Of a stretch of DNA of 64,000 bases, positions 1 to 11,422 are shown in pieces. A program made the position numbers and the translations under genes. The stretch is from Heligmosomoides polygyrus polygyrus (Eukaryota > Nematoda > Chromadorea > Rhabditida > Heligmosomidae), in assembly GCA_947396885.1 (NCBI GenBank), contig OX377204.1, forward strand, positions 23,133,706 to 23,197,705, in the 5' to 3' direction. A model generated the notes under the pieces. The model was not told the origin of the DNA. It searched no databases and saw only the letters and a list, made by a program, of their open reading frames with translations. The number at the start of each line of letters is the position of its first letter. Position 1 is the first letter of the stretch.

Positions 1-814
1 TTTAAAAAAGGTGAGTATTGCTTTCAACAGTGATGAGGGGTTCGTCATATAATTTGAAGATAGCTGTAAATCCCTCTTATTTGAGCTCCTCCGATCCTCT
101 AAGTGTTGATTCTAATAAAAAGCAACGGTCATTGTTCATACCGCTGTGAAGAGGCATTAAAAACAACAGATGCTTGTTTTTATGATAAGCTTCGCAGACG
201 CTAGAATTTTCAAACTAAAAACTGATAAGCTAAATTTGTCTAAATTGCAATGTTTAGATGATGCAAGCGACAATAGAACACCGAGTAGCAGGAGCAAAAA
301 GGGTAAACGGAATAGGGACGAATACGTGCCGTCAGTCGATCTCGCCGAGGACAAGTGTCGGTTTTAGTGAACGATCGTGGATAAAATGTTCAAATTTCTC
401 TTCTGCAATACGCCCGAGTACAACAGCTTTTCATTCATGAAGTTCATGAAGAGATTACGTCGTGCTGCACGAGTGTTTCTTCACCCGGCCGCGATACGCC
501 GTGTCTTTCTGATACTCATCGGTCTACTACCTCGTATCTTAGTTTTTTGCGAAAACAACCGCATCGAACTCGCAGCTGCGCACGCCCGGCCGCAATACGC
601 CGCTGTCAAAAACCAACGCGATCGATATTTTGGAATCTTGATACCATTCGGTAAAGCTCCTCGAGCTGTACAAGCTGTACCTGATTTTCAGAACCAAGAA
701 CGGTAATCTGGGAGAGTACCAGAGCAGAAAACGTCGACCGAACGCGTCTGCAGCTCTTAAAACTACAGCCAACGCTAACAGAACTTTCCAGACCTTCAGC
801 GGGCTAGGCGCCAC
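1..814. other. Unassigned sequence
   Basis: I see no recognisable gene or repeat. Short open frames exist on both strands (for example 377-706 on the + strand), but none resembles a known family and none has convincing splice sites. The last ~20 bases run into the dispersed repeat that starts near 815. Confidence 0.4.
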
Positions 815-1770
815 TGAACGTCTGGTTGGGGCTTTACCCCCAAACCCCGAGAATAGGATAGCCCCAATCTTCCTCCTTTTTCTTTAGGCCTTCTTACTTT
901 TATTACAGTAGAAACTGGTTTTACTACACAAATTGGTACAGCGGGATGTGGAGGGTCAGAATCTTCACTGCTCCTATGAAGCCCATCCACCCTCTATCGC
1001 ATGTTCTCAATTTATTCTCCGAAGTGCCCGTTCTATATGTGTCGAGAGACAGGTAACGAAAGTCCCAATCCGAAGTGCTTAATCTGCAGAAACATCATTG
1101 AAACTAATCGGTATTGGCCGACACCGCTTACTGTCCGACGGCACTAATACTCCTTCGAATCCCGTAATCACTCTTCCTACCTCTTCCTCCCCTCCCCGCT
1201 AACACTCCCTTACCTATATGCTGGCAAAGAAACGGAGTGAGAGTCAAGCACGCACATGTGACACTGGGAACCGATTTACGTGTCACCACGTTCACACGAC
1301 GTCTACCTATGACACTCCTGCACTCCGACACACGCGCCTCGACTTCTGTAAGCCTTCTTCAGAAATCCGACACACACTGAACGGTGTTGATGTAAAATAC
1401 TGGTCCCCTTATACACCATCCCCCTCCCTAGTGGTTCCCCTTTGTTGATCCCATCCCTTCCCAACTTCGACGTCTGCGACGTTGGACGAAGTCTTCAGCA
1501 CGTAATCTGACGCCCATCTACGCACGTTGGACGACGTCTAGGGCATGCCTTCTAAATCCCTACGCTCTGCGCTTGATCCCCATTCATACCCCGACGCGTT
1601 GCCTGCTGAAAAGGTTACCAACTTGCCAGCAATCGCTCACGGTTAGCTTCAAGGAAAGGCGGCAGGAATACGCCGCACTGTCGTAATCTCTCTTGACTTC
1701 ATTCCACCTCACGTGACTCTCGGATTAAGCGAGTTATATATAGAAAGATACTACTTGTTAATAAGCGACC
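815..1770. repeat. Dispersed repeat R, copy 1
   Basis: About 950 bp that align along their length with 46284-47390 in the same orientation. Both begin with GTCTGGTTGGGG, share a stretch around ACTGCTCCTATGAAGCCCA, then AAACGGAGTGAGAGT, then a minisatellite-like tract with CGCACGTTGGACGACGTC (about 1440-1600 here, shorter than in copy 2), and end around GGATTAAGCGA. There is no long open frame. This is an interspersed repeat of unknown class carrying its own internal minisatellite. Confidence 0.75.
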
Positions 1771-3709
1771 CGATCAGGAATTTCGGCTGTGCTTTCTACG
1801 TTAGACTGCTGTAAGCTGTTGATGAATCCGGCCCCTGGTGAACAGGTATTTCCATGCCGCCAAGTAGCCATTCGCTGCATTATTCGACTGAAGTCGGAAA
1901 ATAAACCCGGAACCTGCGTGTTTGCGCAGCTGCAATTTCGTCTCTTCTAGAAAGCTGAAAGCTAGAACAATGTGTTTTTGTGAGCTAAAAAACCTTTCTG
2001 CGTTGTATAAAGTGAATAGAAGCGCAAGGTCATTGATTTGGGTCATTGCATTTCTTCAGAAGAAGAAAAAACAATATCTTCTTTCCAAAAATAAAATCTG
2101 AGTAATTTAAGCAAAGAAAAAGAGACCGTTTCAACGAATATTTTGGCTTCTATTATAACAACTGCTGCTGCACTTTCTGTATCAGTTGTTATTAATCCCC
2201 CCACAAGGGGTTAAGATCTGTTTCTTCAACAATCCAGATCCACCTACAACTCCTTTTTTAACATTTTAGAACACAGCTGCAGGATGAAGATGTCATGGTG
2301 GTAGCACTGATCCTGGGAAGATATGGTCACCGATAATGGCTTGAAAAGGTGGTCGCCCAATAAGAATGTCTTCTCCGCGCAGAGTCTCAATCAGTGACCA
2401 TGCTTCGTCGCACCTGAGCAAAACATTTCCTTGAAGTTCTGTAAAGATCGCGTTTGGAGCAAAACTGCGCTGAATCATTCGACGTTTAGAGATTGATAGC
2501 AACCGTAGCGGCCAATGTGTGCTATTTTTTTGGTGGGGAGGGGAATCAGGGTCAAGCGTGAGGTTCGACTTTTGCTGAAAATTTGCGGCCCCCCCCCCCT
2601 CCGAAGCGGAATTCGTACGACCCCCTCCCTCCTTCTTCCACTGTTTTATTCCTTATATATCTTGATTTCTTCAAGGTTTTATGTGCATTTTGAACCTTTT
2701 AATAAGTTCTTATTTTCAGGAGCGGCTTCGACACAATAGAACAATGAAAAAAGGTCACTGAACAAAAATACTTTGATGGCACAATAAAGCTGAGTACTAT
2801 TTTTCGACACTTTAAAATAAAGATTTTCTGGTAGCAGTCTTCCAATCATCACTGTTTAATTTGTGCAGGTGTTTTTTTCAGGACATCATGGACACGAAAC
2901 ATTTTTCTACCTGAAGGAGCGACGTCTGCATCTGAAATTGTGCTCTTGAAATAGTATTATATAAAATTTTTAGTGTTACCTTCTGATGACGAATTAAGTG
3001 CTTCTCCTGGATTTTTTCGGAGCGCTCATCGAATCGACTGCGGAGCGGCAAACGAATGGTGGACGATGGAATTCCCACAAAAATAATGTTTTGCCATACT
3101 AAGGAAACATCATAAAAAATCAAAATGAAGCCTACAAAAATCCGAGCCCTGTGCATCGTCCAACAAAAAAAAAACAAGCATCTCCGCAACGATGGCGGAG
3201 CTGCAATGACGATATGATTAGAATGGATCGTATACAAAATCCTCGTTTTTCATGAAAAAATTATTTTTCTAAATAAGCGTAATGTGGCTGTGGCCCTCCT
3301 AGGTATGACCGGAATTAAGACCGGACTCCTAGGTGCTTCCATCTTTTTGGCTGCTCGAAAGTGATTCACTCATACAATCGGATCACACCATAGCTATACT
3401 GGTTGCCTATCTGACCTCTGCACCTTCTACTGCAATCAAAATAATTCTTTATAATTTGATTAGTATCAATTTACCTATTATTTTTATTATAATTTTTTGT
3501 TCATACATTGTTTCAGGCTACTTGTATTTGAGATTCCGATGGTTGTAAACTATACAAAATACTAGTTTGCAGTGCTTAGCGATGTTTTTTGTGTTCTCCA
3601 TGTGTGTTAACTGAATTTGTGCAAGTTTGCCTTGTTGTTTTACTCTGTTTTTGGGCGCACTTAAGGTGCAGTAATAGATAGATAAATAAATAAATAAATA
3701 TCGACACAC
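1771..3709. other. Repeat-derived intergenic sequence before the gap
   Basis: No gene is supported. A 69-residue open frame lies at 2293-2502 (- strand) and a 119-residue one at 2878-3237 (- strand); neither matches a family I know. There is an 11-C run at 2589-2599. The end (about 3540-3709) looks like the 3' tail of an interspersed element: it finishes in GATA then AAAT tetranucleotide repeats that run into the assembly gap. Confidence 0.4.
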
Positions 3710-3909
3710 NNNNNNNNNNNNNNNNNNNNNNNNNNNNNNNNNNNNNNNNNNNNNNNNNNNNNNNNNNNNNNNNNNNNNNNNNNNNNNNNNNNNNNNNNNN
3801 NNNNNNNNNNNNNNNNNNNNNNNNNNNNNNNNNNNNNNNNNNNNNNNNNNNNNNNNNNNNNNNNNNNNNNNNNNNNNNNNNNNNNNNNNNNNNNNNNNNN
3901 NNNNNNNNN
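3710..3909. other. Assembly gap (200 N)
   Basis: Exactly 200 N, a conventional scaffold-gap size, so the true length is unknown. It lies between an AAAT microsatellite and a satellite-like repeat, which explains why assembly failed. The 133-residue frame crossing it (3518-3919) is an artefact of N. Confidence 0.98.
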
Positions 3910-5160
3910 AGCCCCGCATGAAGACCCCTTTCTTGGAAATAGATTTTTATATGGTAAGAAAGCGTACTTGCTCTATTTTTTTTTGATGGCCGAGCGGGAT
4001 TTTTGATTTTCGGAAAAATAGCCGAAATATGATCAATTTTCGGAAGTCGTGAACTGAATCTCGGATCGACCCTTCACCGACGTCATCCGAGTGATCTCAC
4101 AAAAATGCTCATAACTCGGTAATTTTTTAGAAGTTTCGAAACCTCGCTACTTTTTCTGAAACTAGATAAAATGCGCTTTCCTACCATATAAGAATCGATC
4201 TTCAAAACAAGGGGTCATCATGCGCGCGGCATGAATTTATTGTGTTATCACTTCGATGACGACGGTGAAAGGTCGATCCGTGATTCAGTTCACGACTTCC
4301 GAAAATTGATCATGTCTCGGCCATTTTTCCGAAAATCAAAAATCCCGCTCGGCCATCAAAAAAATAGAGCAAGCATGCTTTCCTACCATATGAAAATCTT
4401 TTTCCAAGAAAGGGGTCTTCATGTGGGGCGGAGGGTTCGATTTTCGGTACGTATTTTTGCGAAATGGACCCGAAATCGTACCCCTCTGCCGCGCATAAAG
4501 ACCCTTTTTTGAACATTGATTCTTGCACGGTAGGAAAGCGCATTTCATCTAGTTTCAGAAAGAATAGCGAGATTTTAAAACTTCTAAAAACTTACCGAGT
4601 TATGAGCATTTTTGTGAGATCACTCCGATGACGTGGTAAGGGTCGATCCGAGATTCAGTTCGCGACTTCCGAAAATTGATCATATCTCGGCTATTCTTCC
4701 GAAAATCGAAAATCCCGCTCGGCCATCAAAAAAAAATAGAGCAAGTACGCTTTCTTACCATATAAAAATCTATTTCCAAGAAAGGGGTCTTCATGCGGGG
4801 CTGGGGTTCGATTTTCGGTAAGTATTTTTGCGAAATGGGTCCGAATCGAACCCCTTCCGCCGCGCACGAAGACCAAATTTTTGGAAACTTATTTCTAGAT
4901 AGCGAAGAAGGGCTCTTTTCTTAGTTACTGAGAAGCTGGTGGGATTTTGAAACTTCGAAGAATTGGTCGTGTTATGAATATTTTTGTGAAGCCACTTCAA
5001 TTTTTTTCGCTCAAAAATCGAAACAACCGCCACGCGTGACGACCCTTTTTTGGAAAACAATTTTAAACGATGTGAAAATGCGTTTTATCTACTTTATGAA
5101 AAACTAAAAAAAATTCAAAATTCGAAAAGCTTACCGAGTTATGAACCTTTTTGTGAACGT
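3910..5160. repeat. Inverted and tandem satellite-like array next to the gap
   Basis: A ~300-bp unit recurs with changing orientation. Unit 1 (3910-4215) reads CATGAAGACCCCTTTCTTGG ... GGCCGAGCGGGATTTT ... CGATCATTCGG-like segments. Unit 2 (about 4220-4440) is its reverse complement, unit 3 (about 4520-4800) repeats unit 2, and a diverged fourth unit runs to about 5160. Shared anchors are CTTTCCTACCATAT, AAATCCCGCTCGGCCATC and CCGAAAATTGATCAT. The several 60-90 residue open frames here are all in repeats and are not genes. Confidence 0.85.
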
Positions 5161-6739
5161 TCAATTCTATGCTCCGATGATTTAGGTGCAAAGTCGACCA
5201 GAGGTCTATTCAACCTGTTCTATCCAGAAAATCACGAAAAAAATCACAGTGAATTAATTTTACAGTGAATTAATCAAGACCTCGAGATTCTTGTGGCTAG
5301 ATTTTATCCGTATGGGTGATATGCTTCGGCTAAAAAATAATGTTTTCATGAAAAATGAGCATTTTGTTTGCGATCCATCCTCATCATATCTTTATCGCAG
5401 CGGAGAAGCTTAGTTTTTACTGTATTTTAAGCACGACTTAAAATTCTATGTGGCACAATTCCACTCTCTGTCGTCGTGTCCTTCAGAAGGCAGAGAAAAA
5501 TTTTCCAGCGAGGAGTCCATCCATATTTCAATTGCGATCGAACAGAGAGCGCAGTAGCCGCACGTAAACTGCCGTAAATCGGAGATCTTTTGGGGCTCCT
5601 GGAAAATTCATAAAGCTTTAGCAGATATGTTTTCTATGCTTTAAAAGGCAGGTTTTAAAAGTAACATCTTCCATGTGATTAGTGTGTCGATATTTTTTCG
5701 GTAAATCGAGACGTCTGATCATATAGAATATCGTTTCAGAGAAACACAGTTTTATCACTGTGTGAGAAACGGGCTTAAATTTTTATAGGGTACGATTTCA
5801 CTTTTTGATGCTGTTTCCTGCAGGAGAGAAATTAGAAATTTTCGAGCAAGTGCGTCCTTCGGTTGCCATTCCGTCATCGATTCGAAGAGCGCTTCAAAAG
5901 TTTTGTAGGGAAAGCACTTAGGTCGTCCTCAGTAATTAACACTTGAAATTTTATAGAGTGCAATTCTGGAAGTAGATGTCGCTCATCAGGCAGAAAACTA
6001 CCTTGTCCATGACGTCTTAGGAAAACCTGAAAAAAATGAAAATCTCTCATTGACTCTAAATCTGCAGACAGGAAATCTTTACTTTTCACTGCACAGTAAT
6101 CGGCATAAAAAAATTTTTTTGATATTCAATCTTATTTTTTAACTCCAGGAAACGCAAGTGCTTTTATATCTTCGCATTGCCGTAGTCACACCTGGAAAAA
6201 CAACTTATTAATAGATGCAAACATCATCTAAAACCTGAATTTGGAGAGAGTCCTTTGCCAAAACCGAGAGAGTACGACTCCAGTCGAGGCTACAGTACGA
6301 CCCCCCCCTTCGATTCCCGAACCTAAGGCTTGACCCTGGGGGGGGGGGTGGGCGAAGCCTCCAACCAGACATTGGATAGCTGAAAGTCTAGAATGTTTGA
6401 TATGACAGCCATTGCGAGATAACAGCGAGAAGGATAGTATTATAAAGTACGAAGTGTAGAACACGAAGCACATGACAACGGTAAAGAAACCAGTTCACCT
6501 GTCAAAATGAGTGAAACAATTTTATAAAAATTTTATTTTTTGCGAAAAAATAATAAATCAAATTTTTATTCGCAACAAAGTAGTAATCATTTAATGCATT
6601 AAAATACGAGCTCGCACCATGCGCTCTCTGAAGTCTCGCGATTTTTTATTGATTGGTGGTGCTAATGCTCATTACAGGAATAATCAAAATGAGAATATGT
6701 GTTTTCTTTACAACTGTACTTCCTCTATCGTTTACAGGT
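5161..6739. other. Unassigned sequence with G/C runs
   Basis: No supported gene. An 8-C run (6301-6308) and an 11-G run (6338-6348) lie 30 bases apart, able to pair with each other. One possible exon at 5874-6026 is listed separately. Confidence 0.35.
5874..6026 (-). CDS. Possible terminal exon, unknown product
   Basis: Reading the - strand, a good acceptor (pyrimidine tract then CAG) at about 6027 opens a ~50-residue frame, VFLRRHGQGSFLPDERHLLP and onward, that ends at a stop at 5874. The composition looks protein-like and is not repetitive. I do not recognise the family, and no upstream exon could be joined with confidence. It could equally be a chance frame or the remains of a transposon gene. 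Confidence 0.2.
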   Translation of the reverse strand, partial: VFLRRHGQGSFLPDERHLLPELHSIKFQVLITEDDLSAFPTKLLKRSSNR

Positions 6740-7170
6740 GTTAAACTCCATACAAACAGAATTTTCCCTATCAATCGAGATGACACAACTTTTTTGGCAC
6801 TAAAAATGGTTGCCTACCTTCTCCTTAAAACAAGCATTAAACCTACTTTTCCTCGTAAAATATAAATTTTATAAAATTTCGAACCGTATGCTCAATTATT
6901 GGGCTGGTGAATTAAAACTTCAAAAAAGCTATACCTAATTTTCATTAAGCTAAAGAGTACTCTAACTTTTTTGAGAGTCTCCAGTTTAATGTAGAAGACG
7001 CTCATTTTGACTTGGAAGACTTTGCTTAGATTTCAAAAGTCTTAGGCTAACTTAAAATAGCGCCCAATTCGATTTGAAAGATATCCTATTTGATTTGAAA
7101 AGTGTTCATTCTGACGTGAAAAGTGCCCAGTTTAATTTGAAAACTATCGAAAAAGTTGCGACGTGTTATA
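6740..7170. repeat. AT-rich dispersed repeat, copy 1
   Basis: A copy of an AT-rich family also seen at about 9870-10200, 16270-16520, 19905-20125, 20400-20770, 44515-44960 (interrupted) and 45895-46225. Each has a stretch such as CTTCTCCTTAAAAC, then TTATTGGGCAGGTGAATT, then several short phrases of the type AAAAGTGTCCAATTTGATTT repeated every ~25-30 nt. Non-coding. Confidence 0.7.
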
Positions 7171-7342
7171 TTTGGTTGAGTCATAAGTTTTGCAACAAAA
7201 TTTGCCTTCCAGCAAAAATAAAATATTACAAAAAAATGATTGACTAAACGAAGAAAAGACCTCAGCGACCCACACAGTATAAGGTTAGGTCTACATAAGC
7301 AGCGTTGGTGGTCTGGCAAGTTGTATTTCCTGGCTGCTGAAC

Positions 7343-7903
7343 TTGGTTCTCACGCAGCTTCTAAAGTTCATACCTGCCCACCTTCCTAACACCGCTGCCT
7401 TTTTGGGTAAAATTCGAAACACAGTCACGGAAGGTAGCTCTGTGATGGAGTCATTTGATGTCACGTCACTGTACACGAATGTCTCCAATGACAATGCTAT
7501 GCAGGCTATCCATGAAATTATCGTGGAACATCAGGACCAGGTTGTACTTTTTGGACTAAGTGTGACTCAGGTAATAACACTTATAAATGAGTGTCTTCAG
7601 TGTAACATCTTCAAGTGGTCCTATGAGTACTACAGGCGGGTCAGAAGGTTGGCCATGGGTCAGCGTCTGGCTCCTGTGTTAGCCATAGCTTTTATGTCTA
7701 AAATGGAGAGACCTGTTCTGGAACGCAGACCCTTGTTGTATTTTCTCTATATTGATGATTGCTTTATCGTATGTCCCACGCAAACCGAAATGGACACCTG
7801 TTTCAATTTGCTCAATCATCAAGCGGAGCACATTATGCTCACAAGGGAGAAGATGATAAACCACTGGCGTGGTATCGGAAACCTAGGAACAAGAACATTA
7901 TAG
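7343..7903 (+). pseudogene. Penelope-like reverse transcriptase, central open frame
   Basis: A 186-residue open frame covering the reverse-transcriptase palm. Residues ~36-46 carry the D-x-x-x-L-Y-T motif A (FDVTSLYTNV) and residues ~134-141 the YIDD box that binds catalytic metal. The fingers and the thumb are incomplete, and the frame ends within the thumb (KMINHW). It copies element RNA into DNA in intact relatives. Here it is part of a fragment whose endonuclease lies in other frames downstream, so it is a pseudogene. Confidence 0.85.
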
Positions 7904-8756
7904 TGCACTTCGTTCTGCGCACACCCTCGCACTACTAAAAGGGCCATTGTTCAGAACATGTTCCGCACAGCTGCATTAGTGTCTTCCGATGACGACATGT
8001 AGTCTTCATCGATGAAAATGGCTTCTCGCATTGCTTTGTCAAATGGGTATGTGTCCGACAACATGCTGTAGTCTCGGGAACGGTGTACTTCATAACTTGC
8101 AGTCAATGCAACGAGAAATACATCGGTGAGACGGGAAGGCCTCTTTGGGTCAGAGTGAAGAAGCTGTAGAGTGGATGGACTGGACAAGTGCAAAGTCTCC
8201 ACGCCTTTGGGGGAACACAGACTGCGAAGTCACAGTGGCGCAGTGATTGGGATAGCGGTGACGATCCTAGCGCGTGAGTTCGATATCGCGGCGCGCAAAA
8301 CCCTGGAGGCGTTGTGGATTGCGTTCAAGAATCCCGCGATCAATAGGAGAGAGGAACGCGTGGCCGTAATCCAGGAGCTGGCCCCATTTGCCGACCTCTG
8401 TGGGCTTGACCCTGGAGGGCGCCAGCCGGAGGGCCGCTGAGGGGCTGACTCGAAAGGAGAGTTTATTCACCCAGTCGTTCTCCATCCGAGGGTGGCCATC
8501 CAGCCTTTCGGCTGTTTCCATAAGGTCAGTCGGGTTGCCTTACTTCCTATTCGTTTCATTCCCTCATTAGTTTTTGAGACTCCTGTAGCTTGAAATGATC
8601 CTTGGACGAGTAATTTCTCAAACTCTTTTTGACTTTTCCAGGCTCTGAAGAAGGGGTTACGCCGAAACGTAAGACGAATAAAGCTTCGATAACAATCTTG
8701 GCTTAACAGCTTCACAACATCTTACACTACAGTTGAACGACATGCCAAGATTCAAC

Positions 8757-8803
8757 AACAGTCGGACATGGAAGAAATTGCTCTTCCACGTCCGACTGTC
8801 GTT
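8757..8803. repeat. Perfect-type local hairpin near the Penelope/mariner junction
   Basis: CAGTCGGACATGGAAGA and its inverted copy TCTTCCACGTCCGACTG (one mismatch) are separated by about 8 nt. It is one of six such unrelated hairpins in the window. Confidence 0.8.
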
Positions 8804-9836
8804 TTTCCATTTGCTGAGTTTCTTCCGCTTTTCATAAACTTGGCATAAACTTGGAATTTGGCCGGTTTCGACCTGAAGAAGTCGTGCACCACCGCCGTGA
8901 CCTCATCGACTTCGCCGAAGCGCCTACCATAGATGAAGTGATCCATCGACCGAAGCAGATGGCAGTCAGCCGGCGCAATGGTGCTGGCTTGATTTTGATC
9001 TTTTTTATTTACTGGTACTAGCCAGTTGTCGGCAAAGCGAGCGTCGAAGATGGTTTGACTACGTGGAGTTGCTCCCGGTGCCCTGGACCACGACGCATCC
9101 ACCAAACGCACAGCGGGGCCTTCTTTCGGTGGAACCCCGGTTTTGACCTCAGAACCCCCAGTTCGTTGCGTTTCAACTATTGCTTTCCGACTTTGCAGTT
9201 GCAATGAAGCATCCCCTTTTCATCGCTGGCAAGGGTGTGATCCAAGCCTCCTCGCTTGAACCGGTGCCGGAGCTCTGGGCAGTCGGAAGCACAGCGATTT
9301 ACTTGGGTTTCCATTAAGGCATGAGGGCACGAAGGCGATTTTGGCGATCTTCCAATCTACTGCAGCTGACGAGCGGTGGTTCACTGGGAGCTGTGGAGAT
9401 CGGCGATCAGTCCTAGTGTGGTTTGAGAAGAATTCGACTTGATGGATTGGCGCAGACGCTTTTTGTTCACATCAGTTGGTCTTCCCGGGAGTGGTTTGTC
9501 ATTGTTGCCCTTCTTGGCGGAAAGGAGCTTCTGATGCCATCTTCAATAATTTATTCGGTTAGGAGTGAACCTGCGGTGATTACCTAAATGTGTTTGACCT
9601 CCGTCGCTGGGTTGTTGCCGAGCTTGAACTAATTGAAAATGAAATCACACACTTTTTCACCTGGAGTGGTCATTGTTCTAGTGAATAAAACGTTTCAAAA
9701 ACGCAAGGAAAATTAAAGATTCATAACTCAAAATGAGCGTCAGGAAACAGGCGTCCAAAAAATATATAATATTTTAGCGGATTTACTTTGAATTCCAGAA
9801 AAAACAGAAATGTTGCAAAATTTATCACTCAACCTA

Positions 9837-11189
9837 GTAGAAGTTGCGACGTCTTGAACAGGGACACGGCGCAATCTCTTTTTTGGTACAATGTCCACCT
9901 TCCTGCTCCTTAAAACAAGTTTTTAATCATTATTTTCCCTCCTCTTTCCTTTCAAACAATACGTTTAGTTATTGGGTAAGTGAATTCAAACTTCAAAGAA
10001 AGTTATGTCAAAATTTTCCTTAAAGAAAAATTTTTTCTAACTTTGTCTGGAAATTCTATATAATGGGAGAGAACCCGTTTTACTTAAAAATTGTTTAGTT
10101 TGGTTTAAAAAGTGTAAGGCTTGATTAGAAGAGTGTCCATGTTAACGTGAAAAACGTCCAATTTTATTTGAGAAGTGCCCAGTTGTACGTGAAAATTGGT
10201 TATATCCAAGCACATGGCGTCGTCACATTCAAGTTTCCACACCTATGCACATCTCCTTTCCAAGGCTGCGAGATCAGCAGGATTTGAAGCTTGCAACGTG
10301 CAGAGCGAGCTTGCATTGACTTTTTTAAATTTGAATGAAAACCGACACCATCCAACTTTTCGAAAGGAGTACGACACAGCTTCGATCGCAACAAACATCA
10401 TTACAACAGCCTACTACCGCAGTAGCAGCCACTTGAGGCTAAAAGAAAATGACTTGGCTACGAGAACCCAGTTCGATTTTTAGAAGCTCTTCTTGAACAA
10501 AAAACTTACTTGATATTGAAAACTCACCAACTTATGGCTCAGGATTTCTGAGCGTTTATGCAGAAGCAGAACTTCTCCCTCCTCCGCGGCTATTACCCAC
10601 GGCAGCGCCGGATGTAGACCCGTCTCGGTTGTGAGGTTACGCGTCTCGCAACAGGGTTATTGCCAGCTGCGTGTCGGATAGCAATCCGTGGCATATATGG
10701 CCCTCCGCCGGGCTATTATCCATAATAGCACCTTGCCGAAGGTTGCCATTCTCGGCCGCGTCTGGAGTTCAACACCGACACCACTCCACTTCGGCTCAAG
10801 CCAACCTCCACTTCATCTCGACGACTGCACGAACGATTGTTGCGAAAATAGTGGTCGTTTTGCTATGACAGGTTGCACGGACTCATCAGCTTCTCGAGTT
10901 TGATAAGAAGACATTTCCTTGGTCATTATTCGTCAATAGATTTTCCTCCGTTCCCTTCATTATTACCCCAATGATAAGCCTCGGGTATTCATCATTGGAG
11001 TTTATTACTCGGTCTTATGCCGTGCTGGCGGGGCCATTAAAAACCTTCTCGGCCTCACTTGTTCCAGGCTCACGGCCTGCGTTTTCTAAGTCATGCCCTC
11101 CTTTTCAACACATTCATAACTCCCAATTTGCAACTAACATTGGTCAATCGATATCATATAATCAGTAAATACACAATGGTCGCCGCCAG
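9837..11189. other. AT-rich dispersed repeat copy 2, then unassigned sequence
   Basis: 9870-10200 is a copy of the AT-rich repeat described at 6740. From 10200 to 11189 I see no recognisable gene; a 95-residue frame at 10196-10483 matches nothing and has no clear splice signals. Confidence 0.4.
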
Positions 11190-11280
11190 TAAAGGTTTTT
11201 TTGGGATGCGCCACTCATCCTACTTCTGCGGGATATCGTTGAAGCAATTTGAATGCATATTTGGCGTATACGAATGGTAA
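11190..11280 (-). repeat. tRNA-derived SINE, 3' fragment
   Basis: GGGATGCGCCACTCATCCTA and following bases match the 3' part of the SINE seen whole at 13288-13590 (- strand). Confidence 0.65.
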
Positions 11281-11422
11281 TATGTGAAGGTCCTAGTTCC
11301 AAAAGCCAGAAGTAATATAAGGTCAACATTTTTCACAGACCGAGCTGTAACCGAATTTCAAAATTTTTGAAGAAAAACATCTTACCAAAAAAGGGCAGCA
11401 ACAGTAGGCGCCTAACAATATA

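Larger units (their letters stand above)
7226..8807 (+). mobile_element. Penelope-like retroelement fragment (RT plus GIY-YIG endonuclease), nested in mariner A
   Basis: The + strand frame from about 7290 reads a Penelope-type reverse transcriptase: VMESFDVTSLYTNV (palm motif A) near 7443, MGQRLAPVLA (motif B) near 7650, and YIDDCFIV, the catalytic motif C, near 7750. After a frameshift and stops come FRTAALVSS and KMASRIALSNGY (linker, 7950-8050). A GIY-YIG endonuclease follows: CNEKYIGETGRPLWVRVK near 8110-8165, then HRLRSHSGA and a helical C-terminal segment ending near 8440. RT plus GIY-YIG is the known architecture of Penelope-like elements. It is 5' truncated and broken by frameshifts. 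The exact borders are inferred from the flanking mariner. Confidence 0.85.
7171..9836 (-). mobile_element. mariner element A, split by a Penelope-like insertion
   Basis: The terminal repeats are readable at both ends: TTGGTTGAGTCATAAG... after TA at 7169-7170, and ...TTATCACTCAACC before TA at 9835-9836. The right part (9675 down to 8808, - strand) is a broken mariner transposase with the C-terminal block IAPADCHLLRSMDHF, FFRSKPAKF. The left ~55 bp (7171-7225) match the 3' end of mariner B (TTGCTGGAAGACAAATTTTG on the complementary strand). About 1.58 kb between 7226 and 8807 is foreign and holds Penelope-like reverse transcriptase. Without it the mariner would be about 1.1 kb, in line with mariner B. 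The transposase has many stops and is dead. Confidence 0.85.

Noticed and set aside
3518..3919. 133-residue frame across the gap
   Set aside because: Most residues are X translated from N.
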